Part shown: positions 1 to 9,317 of the stretch, in pieces
How positions within the stretch are numbered: position 1 is the stretch's first letter
Layout: every line of letters begins with the position of its first letter
NCBI GenBank assembly: GCA_900772845.1
Contig: CAAGSD010000005.1
Coordinates: 10,589 to 74,588, forward strand
Length of the DNA stretch: 64,000 nt
Source of the DNA: Lachnospiraceae bacterium
Lineage (GTDB): Bacteria; Bacillota; Clostridia; Lachnospirales; Lachnospiraceae
Direction of reading: 5' to 3'
The notes under the pieces: model-generated
The model's database searches: none
What the model was told of the DNA's origin: nothing
What the model saw: the letters and a program-made list of their open reading frames with translations, nothing else
Position numbers and translations under genes: made by a program

Positions 1-2832
1 GAAAAGATCTTCCGGGATGCCCACCAGCCGGAGGAGGCCCACAGGATCACCACACAGGTCAGTGAACTGAAAGAACAGCTGTTGGAATTCCAGAGTAAGA
101 TCAATCTGGAAGGATATATCCGCTATTTTTATGAAAATACGGTTACGATGCCGGAACTGCTGGCAGATATGGCGGGGCGTTCTCTGGTCTTCTATATTGA
201 CGAACCGGCGAGAGTGAAAGAGCAGGCGGATGCCATTGAGCTGGAATTCCGGGAGAGCATGGAGCAGCGTGCCAGAAAAGGTTATGTGCTGCCGGGTCAG
301 ATGAACATTCTGTACAGTGGCGAACAGGTGGCGGCAACTTTAGAGAAAAATGCCGTGGTGACCCTGGCTGCCATGGAGACCAGGTACGGATATTTTCAGA
401 CGGAAATGCATGTGGACATCGCCGCCCGCAACATTGCTCCGTACAATAACAGTTTCGAAGCATTGGTCAAGGACCTGAAAAAATATAAAAAGAACGGCTG
501 CCGGGTGCTGCTATTGTCCGGTTCCCGTACCAGAGCCAGACGTCTGGCGGAGGATCTGCGTAACACCGAGGATGCCGGGCTGACAGCGGTATACACGGAA
601 GACCCCATGCGGGAGGTGCAGCCCGGGGAGATCCTGACCTATTACGGTCATGTGAACAAGGGCTTTGAGTATCCCTGGCTGAAATTCGTGGTGCTGTCCG
701 AAAGCGATATTTTCGGGGCAGAGAAACGTAAGAAAAAGAAGAAAAAGCTCTATCAGGGACAGAAGATCAATGATTTCAACGACCTGAAGATCGGGGATTA
801 TGTGGTGCATGAGACCCACGGACTGGGGATATATAAAGGAATCGAGAAGGTAGAGGTGGATAAGGTCGTCAAGGATTACCTCAAGATCGAATACCGGGAC
901 GGCGGTAATCTGTACATTCTGGCAACCGGACTGGATGTGATCCAGAAGTATGCCTCCGCCGATGCGGCGAAGAAGCCGAAGCTGAACAAGCTGGGCGGCA
1001 AGGAATGGGAACACACCAAGACGAAGGTACGCAGTGCCGTCAGTGCCGTGGCGAAGGACCTGGTGGAACTGTATGCGGTCAGACAGCAGAGCGAGGGCTA
1101 CGCTTTCGGAAAAGATACCGTATGGCAGCGGGAATTTGAGGAAATGTTTCCCTTCGAGGAGACAGAGGATCAGCTGAATGCCATCGAGGACACCAAGGCG
1201 GACATGGAGAGCCATCGGATCATGGATCGTCTGATCTGCGGAGATGTGGGCTACGGCAAGACCGAGATCGCCATCCGGGCAGCCTTCAAGGCTGTACAGG
1301 AAGGCAAACAGGTGGTTTATCTCGTACCCACCACAATTCTGGCACAGCAGCATTACAACACCTTTGTGCAGAGAATGAAGGATTTCCCCATTAACATTGC
1401 ATTGATGAGCCGATTCCGTACGCCGTCGGAGATCAAAAAGACGGTGAAGGATCTGGAAAAGGGCATGGTGGATATCGTCATCGGTACCCACAGAGTATTA
1501 TCTGCGGATGTGAAATTCAAGGATCTGGGGCTGCTGATCATCGATGAGGAACAGCGTTTCGGTGTGGCTCATAAGGAGAAGATCAAAAAATTAAAAGAAA
1601 ACGTGGATGTACTGACCCTGACAGCAACCCCCATTCCCCGGACATTGCATATGAGTCTCATCGGCATCCGGGATATGAGCGTGCTGGAGGAGGCTCCTAA
1701 TGACCGGCTGCCGATCCAGACCTTTGTCTGTGAATATAATGACGAACTGGTGAGAGAGGCTATTGTCCGGGAAATGGCCCGGGGCGGACAGATCTACTAT
1801 GTCTACAACCGGGTGAACAATATTGCGGATATCGCGGCACAGATCGCAAAGCTTGTGCCGGAAGCCAACGTGGCATACGCCCATGGACAGATGAAGGAAC
1901 ATGAGCTGGAGCGGATCATGTTCGATTTCATTAACGGAGAGATCGATGTGCTGGTATCCACCACCATCATAGAGACCGGACTGGATATCTCCAATGTCAA
2001 CACCATGATCATCCATGATTCGGACAATCTGGGACTGTCCCAGCTGTATCAGCTCAGAGGCCGTGTGGGCCGCTCCAACCGGAATGCCTATGCTTTTCTG
2101 ATGTACAAGCGGGATAAGATGTTGAAAGAAGTGGCAGAGAAACGACTGGCGGCGATCAAGGAATTCACGGATCTGGGCAGTGGCTTTAAAATCGCCATGC
2201 GTGACCTTGAGATCCGCGGTGCCGGTAATCTGCTGGGGATGAGCCAGCATGGCCATATGGAAGCTGTAGGATACGACCTCTACTGCAAAATGTTGAATGA
2301 GGCGGTGCAGAATCTGAAGGGAATCCATACGACGGTGGATTTCACCACGGTGATCGATCTGGATGTGGATGCTTACATTCCGGCCGAATACATTGTCAAC
2401 GAGACACAGAAGCTGGATATTTACAAACGGATCGCCGGAATCGAGACCATAAAAGAACGGGATGAAATGAAGGATGAACTGTTAGACCGCTTCGGTAACA
2501 TCCCCAAGGCAGTAGACAATCTGCTGCGGATCGCCCTGATCCGCATGGCGGCTCACGGTCTGGACATGACGGAGATTAAGGGCAAGAACGAGAGGATCAC
2601 CTTTAATTTCCGCACGGATGCGAAGATCGATCCCCGCAAGATTCCGGATTTCCTGAAAAAGCATAAGGATGAACTGAGCTTTACCGCCTACGGCAGCCCA
2701 TTTTTTACCTATAAGTATAAAAAGACGGGACTGGTGGAGACCGATGCGGAGCTTTTAATGGCCAAGACCGAGGAGTTATTGGAAGAAATGAAAGACCTGG
2801 TACTGGAAACAGAGCCGGAACAGAAAAATTAA
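1..2832 (+). CDS. mfd: Transcription-repair coupling factor Mfd (5' end outside window)
   Basis: Mfd is a DNA translocase that removes RNA polymerase stalled at lesions and recruits UvrA. The reading frame is open from base 1, so the gene starts upstream; the TTG at 82 is internal. In order the visible protein has the end of the UvrB-like N-terminal module, the RNAP-interaction domain (around DYVVHETHGLGIYKG), the Walker A motif GDVGYGKTEIA, the DEEQ box followed by RFGVAHKEKIKK, helicase motif III TATPIPRTLH, the RGRVGRSNR motif VI region, and the C-terminal TRCF domain. Length and order match the family. It ends with TAA at 2832 and is followed by a hairpin and a mini-gene. No damage is visible. 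Certain by domain content. Confidence 0.97.
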   Translation, partial: EKIFRDAHQPEEAHRITTQVSELKEQLLEFQSKINLEGYIRYFYENTVTMPELLADMAGRSLVFYIDEPARVKEQADAIELEFRESMEQRARKGYVLPGQMNILYSGEQVAATLEKNAVVTLAAMETRYGYFQTEMHVDIAARNIAPYNNSFEALVKDLKKYKKNGCRVLLLSGSRTRARRLAEDLRNTEDAGLTAVYTEDPMREVQPGEILTYYGHVNKGFEYPWLKFVVLSESDIFGAEKRKKKKKKLYQGQKINDFNDLKIGDYVVHETHGLGIYKGIEKVEVDKVVKDYLKIEYRDGGNLYILATGLDVIQKYASADAAKKPKLNKLGGKEWEHTKTKVRSAVSAVAKDLVELYAVRQQSEGYAFGKDTVWQREFEEMFPFEETEDQLNAIEDTKADMESHRIMDRLICGDVGYGKTEIAIRAAFKAVQEGKQVVYLVPTTILAQQHYNTFVQRMKDFPINIALMSRFRTPSEIKKTVKDLEKGMVDIVIGTHRVLSADVKFKDLGLLIIDEEQRFGVAHKEKIKKLKENVDVLTLTATPIPRTLHMSLIGIRDMSVLEEAPNDRLPIQTFVCEYNDELVREAIVREMARGGQIYYVYNRVNNIADIAAQIAKLVPEANVAYAHGQMKEHELERIMFDFINGEIDVLVSTTIIETGLDISNVNTMIIHDSDNLGLSQLYQLRGRVGRSNRNAYAFLMYKRDKMLKEVAEKRLAAIKEFTDLGSGFKIAMRDLEIRGAGNLLGMSQHGHMEAVGYDLYCKMLNEAVQNLKGIHTTVDFTTVIDLDVDAYIPAEYIVNETQKLDIYKRIAGIETIKERDEMKDELLDRFGNIPKAVDNLLRIALIRMAAHGLDMTEIKGKNERITFNFRTDAKIDPRKIPDFLKKHKDELSFTAYGSPFFTYKYKKTGLVETDAELLMAKTEELLEEMKDLVLETEPEQKN

Positions 2833-2859
2833 GAGAGTTTTATGGGACTTTAAAAATGA

Positions 2860-2906
2860 TACCTTCTTATCAGAACAGGGAACAAAAGGATTCTGATAAG
2901 GAGGTA
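2860..2906 (+). promoter_or_regulatory. 16-bp hairpin enclosing the ribosome binding site of the mini-gene
   Basis: Bases 2860-2875 pair with 2891-2906 (15 Watson-Crick pairs plus one G-U) around a 15-base loop. The 3' arm contains the AAGGAGG ribosome binding site (2898-2904) of the downstream 36-codon ORF, so the folded RNA would hide it. The arm is followed by TTTTT, so the structure could also act as the mfd terminator. Pairing is seen directly; either role is inference. Confidence 0.6.
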
Positions 2907-2911
2907 TTTTT

Positions 2912-3022
2912 ATGAAAGGATATGTGACTGCCAGCGGATATATGGGATACGTGGAGAATGAATATATCTTATTTGCCAGCGAGGATGATTACTTTGAATA
3001 TGTGGATTCGTTAAATTTTTAA
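2912..3022 (+). CDS. 36-residue acidic/aromatic small protein, unknown function
   Basis: An ATG sits seven bases after a perfect AAGGAGG, and the frame runs 36 codons to TAA. The product starts MKGYVTASGYMGYVENEY and ends in an acidic, aromatic tail (EDDYFEYVDSLNF). It has no signal peptide, membrane segment or cysteine pair. The strong ribosome binding site and protein-like composition argue for a real gene although it is too short for routine ORF calling. It lies between mfd and the sugar kinase, and its ribosome binding site is locked in a hairpin. I do not know a function. Confidence 0.6.
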   Translation: MKGYVTASGYMGYVENEYILFASEDDYFEYVDSLNF

Positions 3023-3037
3023 TTAATGTCCAGTGTC

Positions 3038-3067
3038 TTTACCGAGGCCGTGCATATGTGATATAGT
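3038..3067 (+). promoter_or_regulatory. Candidate promoter of the sugar kinase
   Basis: TTTACC (3038-3043) and TATAGT (3062-3067) are separated by 18 bases, a plausible sigma-A promoter about 100 bases upstream of the kinase start. Inference from consensus only. Confidence 0.35.
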
Positions 3068-3172
3068 ACAAATGTAAAGAAAAAATGTAAGGGGTTTCAA
3101 CGCTGCACTGCAAGGAGTAACGGTGAAATTCTGATAAAGCATTTGTCAAATATGCAGATGGGAGTTTATATT

Positions 3173-4207
3173 ATGGAACTGACTGAGAAAAAGGAATTTG
3201 ACCTGCTCTCCCTGGGAGAGATCATGCTGAGATTATCACCGCCCGACAATGAGCGTATTACCAGAGGCGACAGCTTCAGCAAGCAGGCAGGAGGTGCAGA
3301 ACTGAATGCCATCACCGGTGCAGCAATGCTGGGATTGCGCTGCGGTATCATTTCCAAGCTTCCGGCCAATGACCTTGGTGTATATATCAAGAATCGTGTA
3401 CGTCTCTGCGGCGTCAGCGATGACTATCTGGTATACGATGATGACAAAGATGCCAGACTGGGCGTGTACTACTATGAGAATGGTGCTTACCCCAGAAAGC
3501 CCCGTATTGTATATGACCGTAAGAATACCTCTATCAACAAGCTGACCGTTGATGACTATGATGACAAGATCTACAGCGATACCCGCTGCTTCCACACCAG
3601 TGGCATCACACTGGCCCTCAGCCCGGAGCTGAGAGCGACCGCCGTTGAGATGATCAAGCGCTTTAAGGCACAGGGAGCCATCATTTCCTTCGATGTGAAC
3701 TTCCGTGGCAATCTGTGGACCGGCGCCGAGGCGAAGGAATGCATCGAATCCATTCTGCCTTATGTAGATATTTTCTTCTGTTCCGAAGATACCGCACGTC
3801 TGACCTTCCTGAAGGAAGGCGATGCCAAGAGTATTATGAAGAGTTTCACGGAAGAGTACCCGATCTCCATCGTGGCATCCACACAGCGTATCGTACATAG
3901 CCCTAAGCGTCATACCTTCGGCTCCATCATCTACAGTGCCAAGGATGATACCTATTATGAGGAAGCACCTTACACCGACATCGAAGTCGTAGACCGTATC
4001 GGAAGCGGTGATGCCTATATCTCCGGTGTCCTGTACGGACTGCTGGCACATCCCGGCGAGTACCAGAGAGCACTGGAATACGGTAATGCCATCAGTGCCC
4101 TGAAGAATACCATTCCCGGTGACCTGCTGTGCACCGACTTAAAGGAGATCCAGGGAATCATCAAGGAGCACAAGTCCACCGGACGTATTGCGGAGATGGA
4201 CCGCTAA
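3173..4207 (+). CDS. kdgK: PfkB-family carbohydrate kinase, probable 2-keto-3-deoxygluconate kinase
   Basis: A ribokinase/PfkB-fold kinase of 344 residues. The N-terminal substrate motif GGAELNAITGAAMLG and the C-terminal ATP/catalytic motif DRIGSGDAY are both present; the aspartate of GSGD is the catalytic base. KDG kinases phosphorylate 2-keto-3-deoxygluconate made from uronic acids, which would fit the GH88/lyase locus further downstream, but substrate choice within PfkB enzymes is not readable with certainty. I chose the ATG at 3173 because GGGAG lies eight bases upstream; the frame is open ten codons further, to a TTG at 3143. A strong hairpin terminator follows. The gene appears monocistronic. 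Confidence 0.85.
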   Translation: MELTEKKEFDLLSLGEIMLRLSPPDNERITRGDSFSKQAGGAELNAITGAAMLGLRCGIISKLPANDLGVYIKNRVRLCGVSDDYLVYDDDKDARLGVYYYENGAYPRKPRIVYDRKNTSINKLTVDDYDDKIYSDTRCFHTSGITLALSPELRATAVEMIKRFKAQGAIISFDVNFRGNLWTGAEAKECIESILPYVDIFFCSEDTARLTFLKEGDAKSIMKSFTEEYPISIVASTQRIVHSPKRHTFGSIIYSAKDDTYYEEAPYTDIEVVDRIGSGDAYISGVLYGLLAHPGEYQRALEYGNAISALKNTIPGDLLCTDLKEIQGIIKEHKSTGRIAEMDR

Positions 4208-4250
4208 AGCCTTTCCCTTTCATGAGTTGATCGAAGAAATAGAAAATATA

Positions 4251-4292
4251 AAGCTCTGTCATGCTGATTTAAGTGCATGGCAGGGCTTTTTC
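4251..4292 (+). terminator. Rho-independent terminator after the kinase
   Basis: GCTCTGTCATGC (4253-4264) pairs with GCATGGCAGGGC (4275-4286) with two G-U pairs, followed directly by TTTTT. Confidence 0.85.
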
Positions 4293-4439
4293 TGTTTATT
4301 TTTAACAAAATTAAACCTAAAATATATTAAAAAGTACGCTATACAAGATTAAATTAGTTTGATATACTAAAGACTGATATGTACTAAAAGCAGGATATTA
4401 TCAGATGGAAGATTTGAAAAACGAAAGGGAGACAGCAAT

Positions 4440-5108
4440 TTGGAAAAAGAAGATCGTATCCGGCAGAAAGAGCAATGGAAAGAACTGTCTCCTGCCGAAA
4501 AATGGCAGTATTTTATAGATTATTACCTGTGGATCACTATAGGTGTAGTGGCAGGAATTGCCATCGTTATTTTCCTGATCGTGCATTTTGCTACCAGAAC
4601 CAGCTTTGCCATGGGAGTCATGGCGGTGAATACGGACGGAGAGCACATCGAAGCCACCGGCCCGGATTATTTTACGGATTTCCTGCGGGAACACGGCGTG
4701 ACCTCCAAACGGGATGTGGTCAACTTAAATTATACAATCTGGATTGATCCGAACTCGGATTCTGATGTGGATTCCACGAATCTCAGCACGATCCAGGTAT
4801 TGTTCATGACCCGGTCAGTGGATGTGTTTTTCTCGGATGAAGAGTTCTTAAAACTGATGGGTGGAACGGATTATCTGGTGGATCTGCGGGATTACCTGCC
4901 GGCGGATTTGCTGGCGGATTATGAAGATCAGCAGATCATGGTGTTAAATACCATGACGGGAGAAACGATCGTGGCGGGGATCCGGCTGGAGAACAACGAA
5001 TGGGTAAGGAAGACCGGATGGTATCAGGAGACCGCAGCCGTGGGGCTGGCGGATGGCATGAAGAATCCGGAGCTGGCAGTGGCACTGTTGGAGGAAATTC
5101 TACAGTAG
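4440..5108 (+). CDS. Single-pass membrane protein with an extracytoplasmic domain, unknown
   Basis: 222 residues starting at TTG, chosen because AAAGGGAG lies eight bases upstream and no in-frame ATG precedes it. The first 30 residues are charged and cytoplasmic-looking, residues about 31-52 form one strong hydrophobic helix (ITIGVVAGIAIVIFLIVHFA), and the rest is a soluble acidic domain predicted outside. There is no lipobox and no recognised catalytic motif. It lies about 110 bases before the Nudix gene and may be transcribed with it. I do not recognise the family, and position gives no clear role. Confidence 0.8.
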   Translation: MEKEDRIRQKEQWKELSPAEKWQYFIDYYLWITIGVVAGIAIVIFLIVHFATRTSFAMGVMAVNTDGEHIEATGPDYFTDFLREHGVTSKRDVVNLNYTIWIDPNSDSDVDSTNLSTIQVLFMTRSVDVFFSDEEFLKLMGGTDYLVDLRDYLPADLLADYEDQQIMVLNTMTGETIVAGIRLENNEWVRKTGWYQETAAVGLADGMKNPELAVALLEEILQ

Positions 5109-5216
5109 TTCTGTCACGGCTGCCTGCGCCTGCGGCAGACGATGCGCTGTGGGAACGTGGATGACAGAGCATGATGGGAACAGAAAGACATGGAGTATAA
5201 AGAGGGCATGGAACAC

Positions 5217-5846
5217 ATGGACGCAAAAGAAAATGACAGAAAACACTATCGGGGAATCGAGAAACAGACGGATAATCCGTTTTTGAACCTGTATCACATT
5301 GATGCCCTGGGACGGGATGGAACGCCGTTTCATTATTATTTTGCGTCCCGAAATGATGAAAACAATATCAAACACAAGACCCACAGTATGCGCCCCGAGG
5401 GCATGGCGGTCTACGCAGTGACAGAGGACGGAGAGAAACTGGTGCTGGTGCGTCAGTATCGGTATCCCGTGAATGATTATCTGTATGAACTGCCGGCGGG
5501 ACTGATCGAGCCGGGAGAGACAGCTTCGGAGGCCGCCTGTCGGGAAATGATTGAGGAGACCGGCTGGAGATTAGAGGTCTATGAAGGCGGAGAACCGGCA
5601 TTCCGCAGAGGATTTTTTCTGGCACAGGGGCTGACGGATGAGAGCGGCAGCATGATCTTCGGAACCGTGACAGAGAATGTGGGACAGCAGATGGAAAACA
5701 CCGAGGATATTCAGGTGATCCTGGCAGACAGGCAGGAAGCACTCCGGATCCTGCGGGAAGAACGGGTCTCCATGCGCTGCGGATTGATGCTGATGCAGTT
5801 TTTGAAGGCAGATCCGGAGACTCCATTTGCTTTTTTATATCTGTGA
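5217..5846 (+). CDS. Nudix hydrolase, ADP-ribose pyrophosphatase-like
   Basis: The protein carries a complete Nudix box, GLIEPGETASEAACREMIEE followed by TGW, matching Gx5Ex7REUxEExGU, which binds the metal and hydrolyses a nucleoside diphosphate linkage. The preceding segment LVLVRQYRYPVNDYLYELPAG is typical of ADP-ribose/ADP-sugar pyrophosphatases, so release of AMP plus a sugar phosphate is the likely reaction; the exact substrate is inferred. Three in-frame ATGs (5190, 5208, 5217) are possible. I prefer 5217 because GAGGG lies ten bases upstream, giving about 209 residues. No partner gene is evident. The fold is certain, substrate only probable. Confidence 0.88.
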   Translation: MDAKENDRKHYRGIEKQTDNPFLNLYHIDALGRDGTPFHYYFASRNDENNIKHKTHSMRPEGMAVYAVTEDGEKLVLVRQYRYPVNDYLYELPAGLIEPGETASEAACREMIEETGWRLEVYEGGEPAFRRGFFLAQGLTDESGSMIFGTVTENVGQQMENTEDIQVILADRQEALRILREERVSMRCGLMLMQFLKADPETPFAFLYL

Positions 5847-5944
5847 CAGAATCCCTGGGCAACTTGTTATTCGAAAATGTCCGGAAGAACCAACGTTGTG
5901 AAAGCGGCTATCGGTTATTATTTTTTAAAAGGAAGAGGTAAGCT

Positions 5945-8152
5945 ATGGCAATCAGATACATAGAACAGGACAGAACCTTCTGGCTGGATACAGAGCACAC
6001 CAGCTATCTGCTGGCAATCGTAGATCGGGAGAATTTTGTGGGACACGTATATTACGGCAGAAAATTGCAGTATACCGAAGGAACACCGGCACCGGTATAT
6101 CTGATGCGTACCGGGGAAGCCCCCTTCGTACCGTCTAAGAATAATAGAGAGCGTGTTTCCTTCCTGGATTCCTTCCCCATGGAGTACCCGGGGAATGGAT
6201 TGGGAGATTATAGAGAAAGCGCCATTTCCGTGCGTACAGCACAGGGACATGTGGGAGTACAGTTACAGTACGTCTCCCATGAGATCGTAACACAGAAGCC
6301 TACGCTGCCGGGTCTGCCTTCCACCTTCCCGGGAGAAGAAGACTGTGATACCCTGATCCTGCATCTGGCGGACCCGGTCATTGGTCTGACAGCGGATCTT
6401 TTGTATACCACGTTTGAAAAAGAAGACGTGATCACCCGCAGTGTGATCCTTAAAAATACAGCGAAGCAGCCGGTTTATCTGACCAAAGTCATGTCTGCCA
6501 GCCTGGATATTGACTGCACGGATGAAAAATATGACATTCTCACGCTGCACGGCTCCTGGGCGAGAGAGCGTCAGATGGAGAGAAGAAGTCTGATGCACGG
6601 TAAGCAGAGCGTTGGGTCTGTCAGAGGAGAATCTTCCCACCAGGAGCATCCGTTTATCGCATTGCTGTCGGAAAATGCGACGCAGGATACCGGTGAAGTC
6701 TACGGCATGCACTTTGTATATTCCGGTAATTTCCTGGCACAGGCAGAGCTGTCACAGTTCGACTCCATCCGTATGACTATGGGGATCCATCCGGAGAATT
6801 TTGTATGGAAGCTGGAACGGGGAGAAAGCTTTGCTGCGCCCGAAGTAGTAATGACCTATTCTTCAGAGGGGCTTGGCGGTATGACACATCATTATCATGA
6901 TATGTACCGCAAGCATCTGATCCGTGGAGAATACCGGGATAAAAAACGTCCGATTCTGATCAATAACTGGGAAGCTACGTACTTTGATTTTAATACCGAT
7001 AAATTATTAAAGATTGCAAAGCAGGCATCTGAACTGGGAATTGAAATGCTGGTCATGGACGACGGGTGGTTTGGACACCGTAATGATGACAGCACGAGCC
7101 TGGGTGACTGGAAGGTCAATGAGCAGAAGCTGCCGGGAGGTTTGAAACTTCTGGTGGATCAGGTAAATGCCATGGGACTTAAGTTCGGTATTTGGTTCGA
7201 GCCGGAGATGATCTCACCGGATTCGGAACTGTATAGGGAGCATCCCGACTGGGCAATCTCCATTCCGGGACGTGTCGGAAGCCTGTGCCGGAATCAATAT
7301 GTGCTGGATCTGTCCCGTAAGGAAGTCAGAGATCATGCTTTTGAAAGCGTGGCGGCAGTTTTGCACAGTGCCAATATCGAATATGTGAAATGGGACATGA
7401 ACAGGCAGCTGTCGGATCTGGGAAGCGTGGAACTGCCTGCGGATCGTCAGGGAGAGTTGTACCACAGATATGTGTTGGGGGTATACGAACTGCAGGAGAG
7501 ACTGCTTGCGGAATTTCCTCATCTGCTCTTAGAGAATTGTTCCGGTGGTGGAGCGAGATTCGATCCGGGCATGCTGTATTATAGTCCACAGATCTGGTGC
7601 TCGGATGATACGGACGCCATGGAACGGTTGAAGATTCAGGAGGGCACGATGCTGCTATATCCGTTATCCACTATGGGAGCCCATGTATCGGATTGCCCCA
7701 ACCACACCGTGGGAAGAGTGACACCTTTTGAGACCAGGGGTCATGTGGCACTGGCAGGTACCTTCGGCTACGAGCTGGATATCACCAAGATCCCGGAGGA
7801 GGACAGACAGCAGATCCCCGCACAGACCGCTATGTATCACAAATACAATGATCTGATCCGCAGAGGCGATTACTGGCGGATTGCGTCATATTTAGAAAAT
7901 GGCAGTTACGACTGTTATATGGTAGCTTCCAAAGATAAAAAGGAAGCGCTGATAACTTATGTACAGGTATTATCAAGACCGAATTTCCACAGCAGAAGAG
8001 TGCGTCTGAAAGGACTGGCACTGGAAAGCCGCTACCGCATTGAGGAGACCGGAGAAGTCTTTGGCGGTGATGTACTGATGCAGGCGGGACTGCTGGTAGC
8101 ACCTTTGTGGGGCGATTACCGCAGCAGACTGATTCACCTGAAGGAAGTATAA
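5945..8152 (+). CDS. GH36 alpha-galactosidase
   Basis: 735 residues, the usual length for bacterial GH36. It has the N-terminal beta-supersandwich, a TIM barrel with MDDGWFGHR, the nucleophile in KWDMN (D484), the ENCSGGG motif, and the acid/base in CSDDTDAM (D554), 70 residues after the nucleophile as in characterised members. No signal peptide, so it acts in the cytoplasm, most likely removing alpha-1,6-galactose from imported galactomannan oligosaccharides. Start ATG has GGAAGAGG upstream. It stands just before lacI and the mannan importer and probably supplies that pathway. It could also serve raffinose-type sugars. Confidence 0.95.
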   Translation: MAIRYIEQDRTFWLDTEHTSYLLAIVDRENFVGHVYYGRKLQYTEGTPAPVYLMRTGEAPFVPSKNNRERVSFLDSFPMEYPGNGLGDYRESAISVRTAQGHVGVQLQYVSHEIVTQKPTLPGLPSTFPGEEDCDTLILHLADPVIGLTADLLYTTFEKEDVITRSVILKNTAKQPVYLTKVMSASLDIDCTDEKYDILTLHGSWARERQMERRSLMHGKQSVGSVRGESSHQEHPFIALLSENATQDTGEVYGMHFVYSGNFLAQAELSQFDSIRMTMGIHPENFVWKLERGESFAAPEVVMTYSSEGLGGMTHHYHDMYRKHLIRGEYRDKKRPILINNWEATYFDFNTDKLLKIAKQASELGIEMLVMDDGWFGHRNDDSTSLGDWKVNEQKLPGGLKLLVDQVNAMGLKFGIWFEPEMISPDSELYREHPDWAISIPGRVGSLCRNQYVLDLSRKEVRDHAFESVAAVLHSANIEYVKWDMNRQLSDLGSVELPADRQGELYHRYVLGVYELQERLLAEFPHLLLENCSGGGARFDPGMLYYSPQIWCSDDTDAMERLKIQEGTMLLYPLSTMGAHVSDCPNHTVGRVTPFETRGHVALAGTFGYELDITKIPEEDRQQIPAQTAMYHKYNDLIRRGDYWRIASYLENGSYDCYMVASKDKKEALITYVQVLSRPNFHSRRVRLKGLALESRYRIEETGEVFGGDVLMQAGLLVAPLWGDYRSRLIHLKEV

Positions 8153-8297
8153 AAAACAGGTGGTAACATGCAGGCATGTTATTCAGAAAACCCCGCAGAG
8201 GCGATTGTGCAAAGGGGAATCTGAATAGTTACTATGGAAATATAATAGACGATTTAACGGAGAGTGCATAAAAAATAGCGATAAGGAGTACGGAAGC

Positions 8298-9317
8298 ATG
8301 GCAAAAGCAGTAAAATTAGCAGATATCGCAGAGAGAGTAGGCGTCAGCACAGTGACGGTGTCCAAGGCTTTGTCCGGGCAAAAAGGAGTCAGTGAAGAGG
8401 TTAGAGAGAAAATCCGCAGCATTGCGGAAGAACTGGGCTACCAGCAGCCGTCCGCAGCAAGGAAGAGCCAGAGCCAGAAAAGCTATAATATCGGTATCCT
8501 GATCTCCGAGAGATTCCTGGATAAGTATGAATCCTTCTACTGGCAGATGTATCAGTCGGTGGCCACCAGAGCTACGGCCAAGGAATGCTTTACTATGTTG
8601 GAGGTTATCGGTGCAACGGAAGAAGAGAATGGCAGAATGCCGAAGCTGGTGCAGGAGCGCAAGGTGGACGGTATTATTGTGATCGGTAAAATGATGGATG
8701 GTTATCTGCAGCATCTGAATACAGAAGCCGGGATCCCGGTAATCTATCTGGATTATTATAACGGAAGGGAAGCCAGTGATTCCGTGATCTCCAACAGCTA
8801 CTACGGAACCTATGAGCTGACCTATTATCTGTACCGTATGGGACACCGCAAAATTGCTTATGTGGGAACTCTGCTTGCCACGGAGAGTATTACAGACCGT
8901 TATTTCGGCTATCAGAAAGCACTGTTGGAGCTGGGACTGGAGCAGAAGAGAGAATGGGTGCTGGATGACCGCCACCTCGAGACTGGTGAGATCGATACTG
9001 TGAACATGTTGCAGATTCCTAAGGATATGCCCACAGCATTTGTATGCAACTGTGATCTGACCGCCAGCTTCCTCATCAAGAAACTGAGAGAGAACGGATA
9101 TCGTGTGCCGGAGGATATTTCTGTGGTAGGCTTTGACAATTACCTATATCCGGGACTCAGTGACATCCGTATCACGACTTATGAAGTAGATATGGGAGAG
9201 ATGGCGAGAAGAGCCATTCATAATATGATCAAGAAGATCACCAGTGATAATTATAAGTCCGGAGTTACCGTGGTGGAAGGCCGCCTGGTGCTGAAGGACA
9301 GCGTGTCTCACGTATAG
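8298..9317 (+). CDS. LacI-family transcriptional regulator of the mannan locus
   Basis: Residues 1-55 form the LacI helix-turn-helix (VKLADIAERVGVSTVTVSKA), followed by a periplasmic-binding-protein-like effector domain ending in DISVVGFDNYLYPGLSDIRI, which is typical of the family (339 residues). AAGGAG precedes the ATG. It sits between GH36 and an oppositely transcribed AraC gene, with which its 3' end overlaps by 53 bases. A LacI/CcpA-like dyad just before the sugar-binding protein gene at 10590 is a candidate operator. Ligand unknown; a manno-oligosaccharide is the contextual guess. Confidence 0.93.
   Translation: MAKAVKLADIAERVGVSTVTVSKALSGQKGVSEEVREKIRSIAEELGYQQPSAARKSQSQKSYNIGILISERFLDKYESFYWQMYQSVATRATAKECFTMLEVIGATEEENGRMPKLVQERKVDGIIVIGKMMDGYLQHLNTEAGIPVIYLDYYNGREASDSVISNSYYGTYELTYYLYRMGHRKIAYVGTLLATESITDRYFGYQKALLELGLEQKREWVLDDRHLETGEIDTVNMLQIPKDMPTAFVCNCDLTASFLIKKLRENGYRVPEDISVVGFDNYLYPGLSDIRITTYEVDMGEMARRAIHNMIKKITSDNYKSGVTVVEGRLVLKDSVSHV

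Noticed and set aside
511..1491. Long minus-strand open frame inside mfd
   Set aside because: It lies wholly opposite conserved Mfd helicase motifs and has no ribosome binding site or protein-like motifs.
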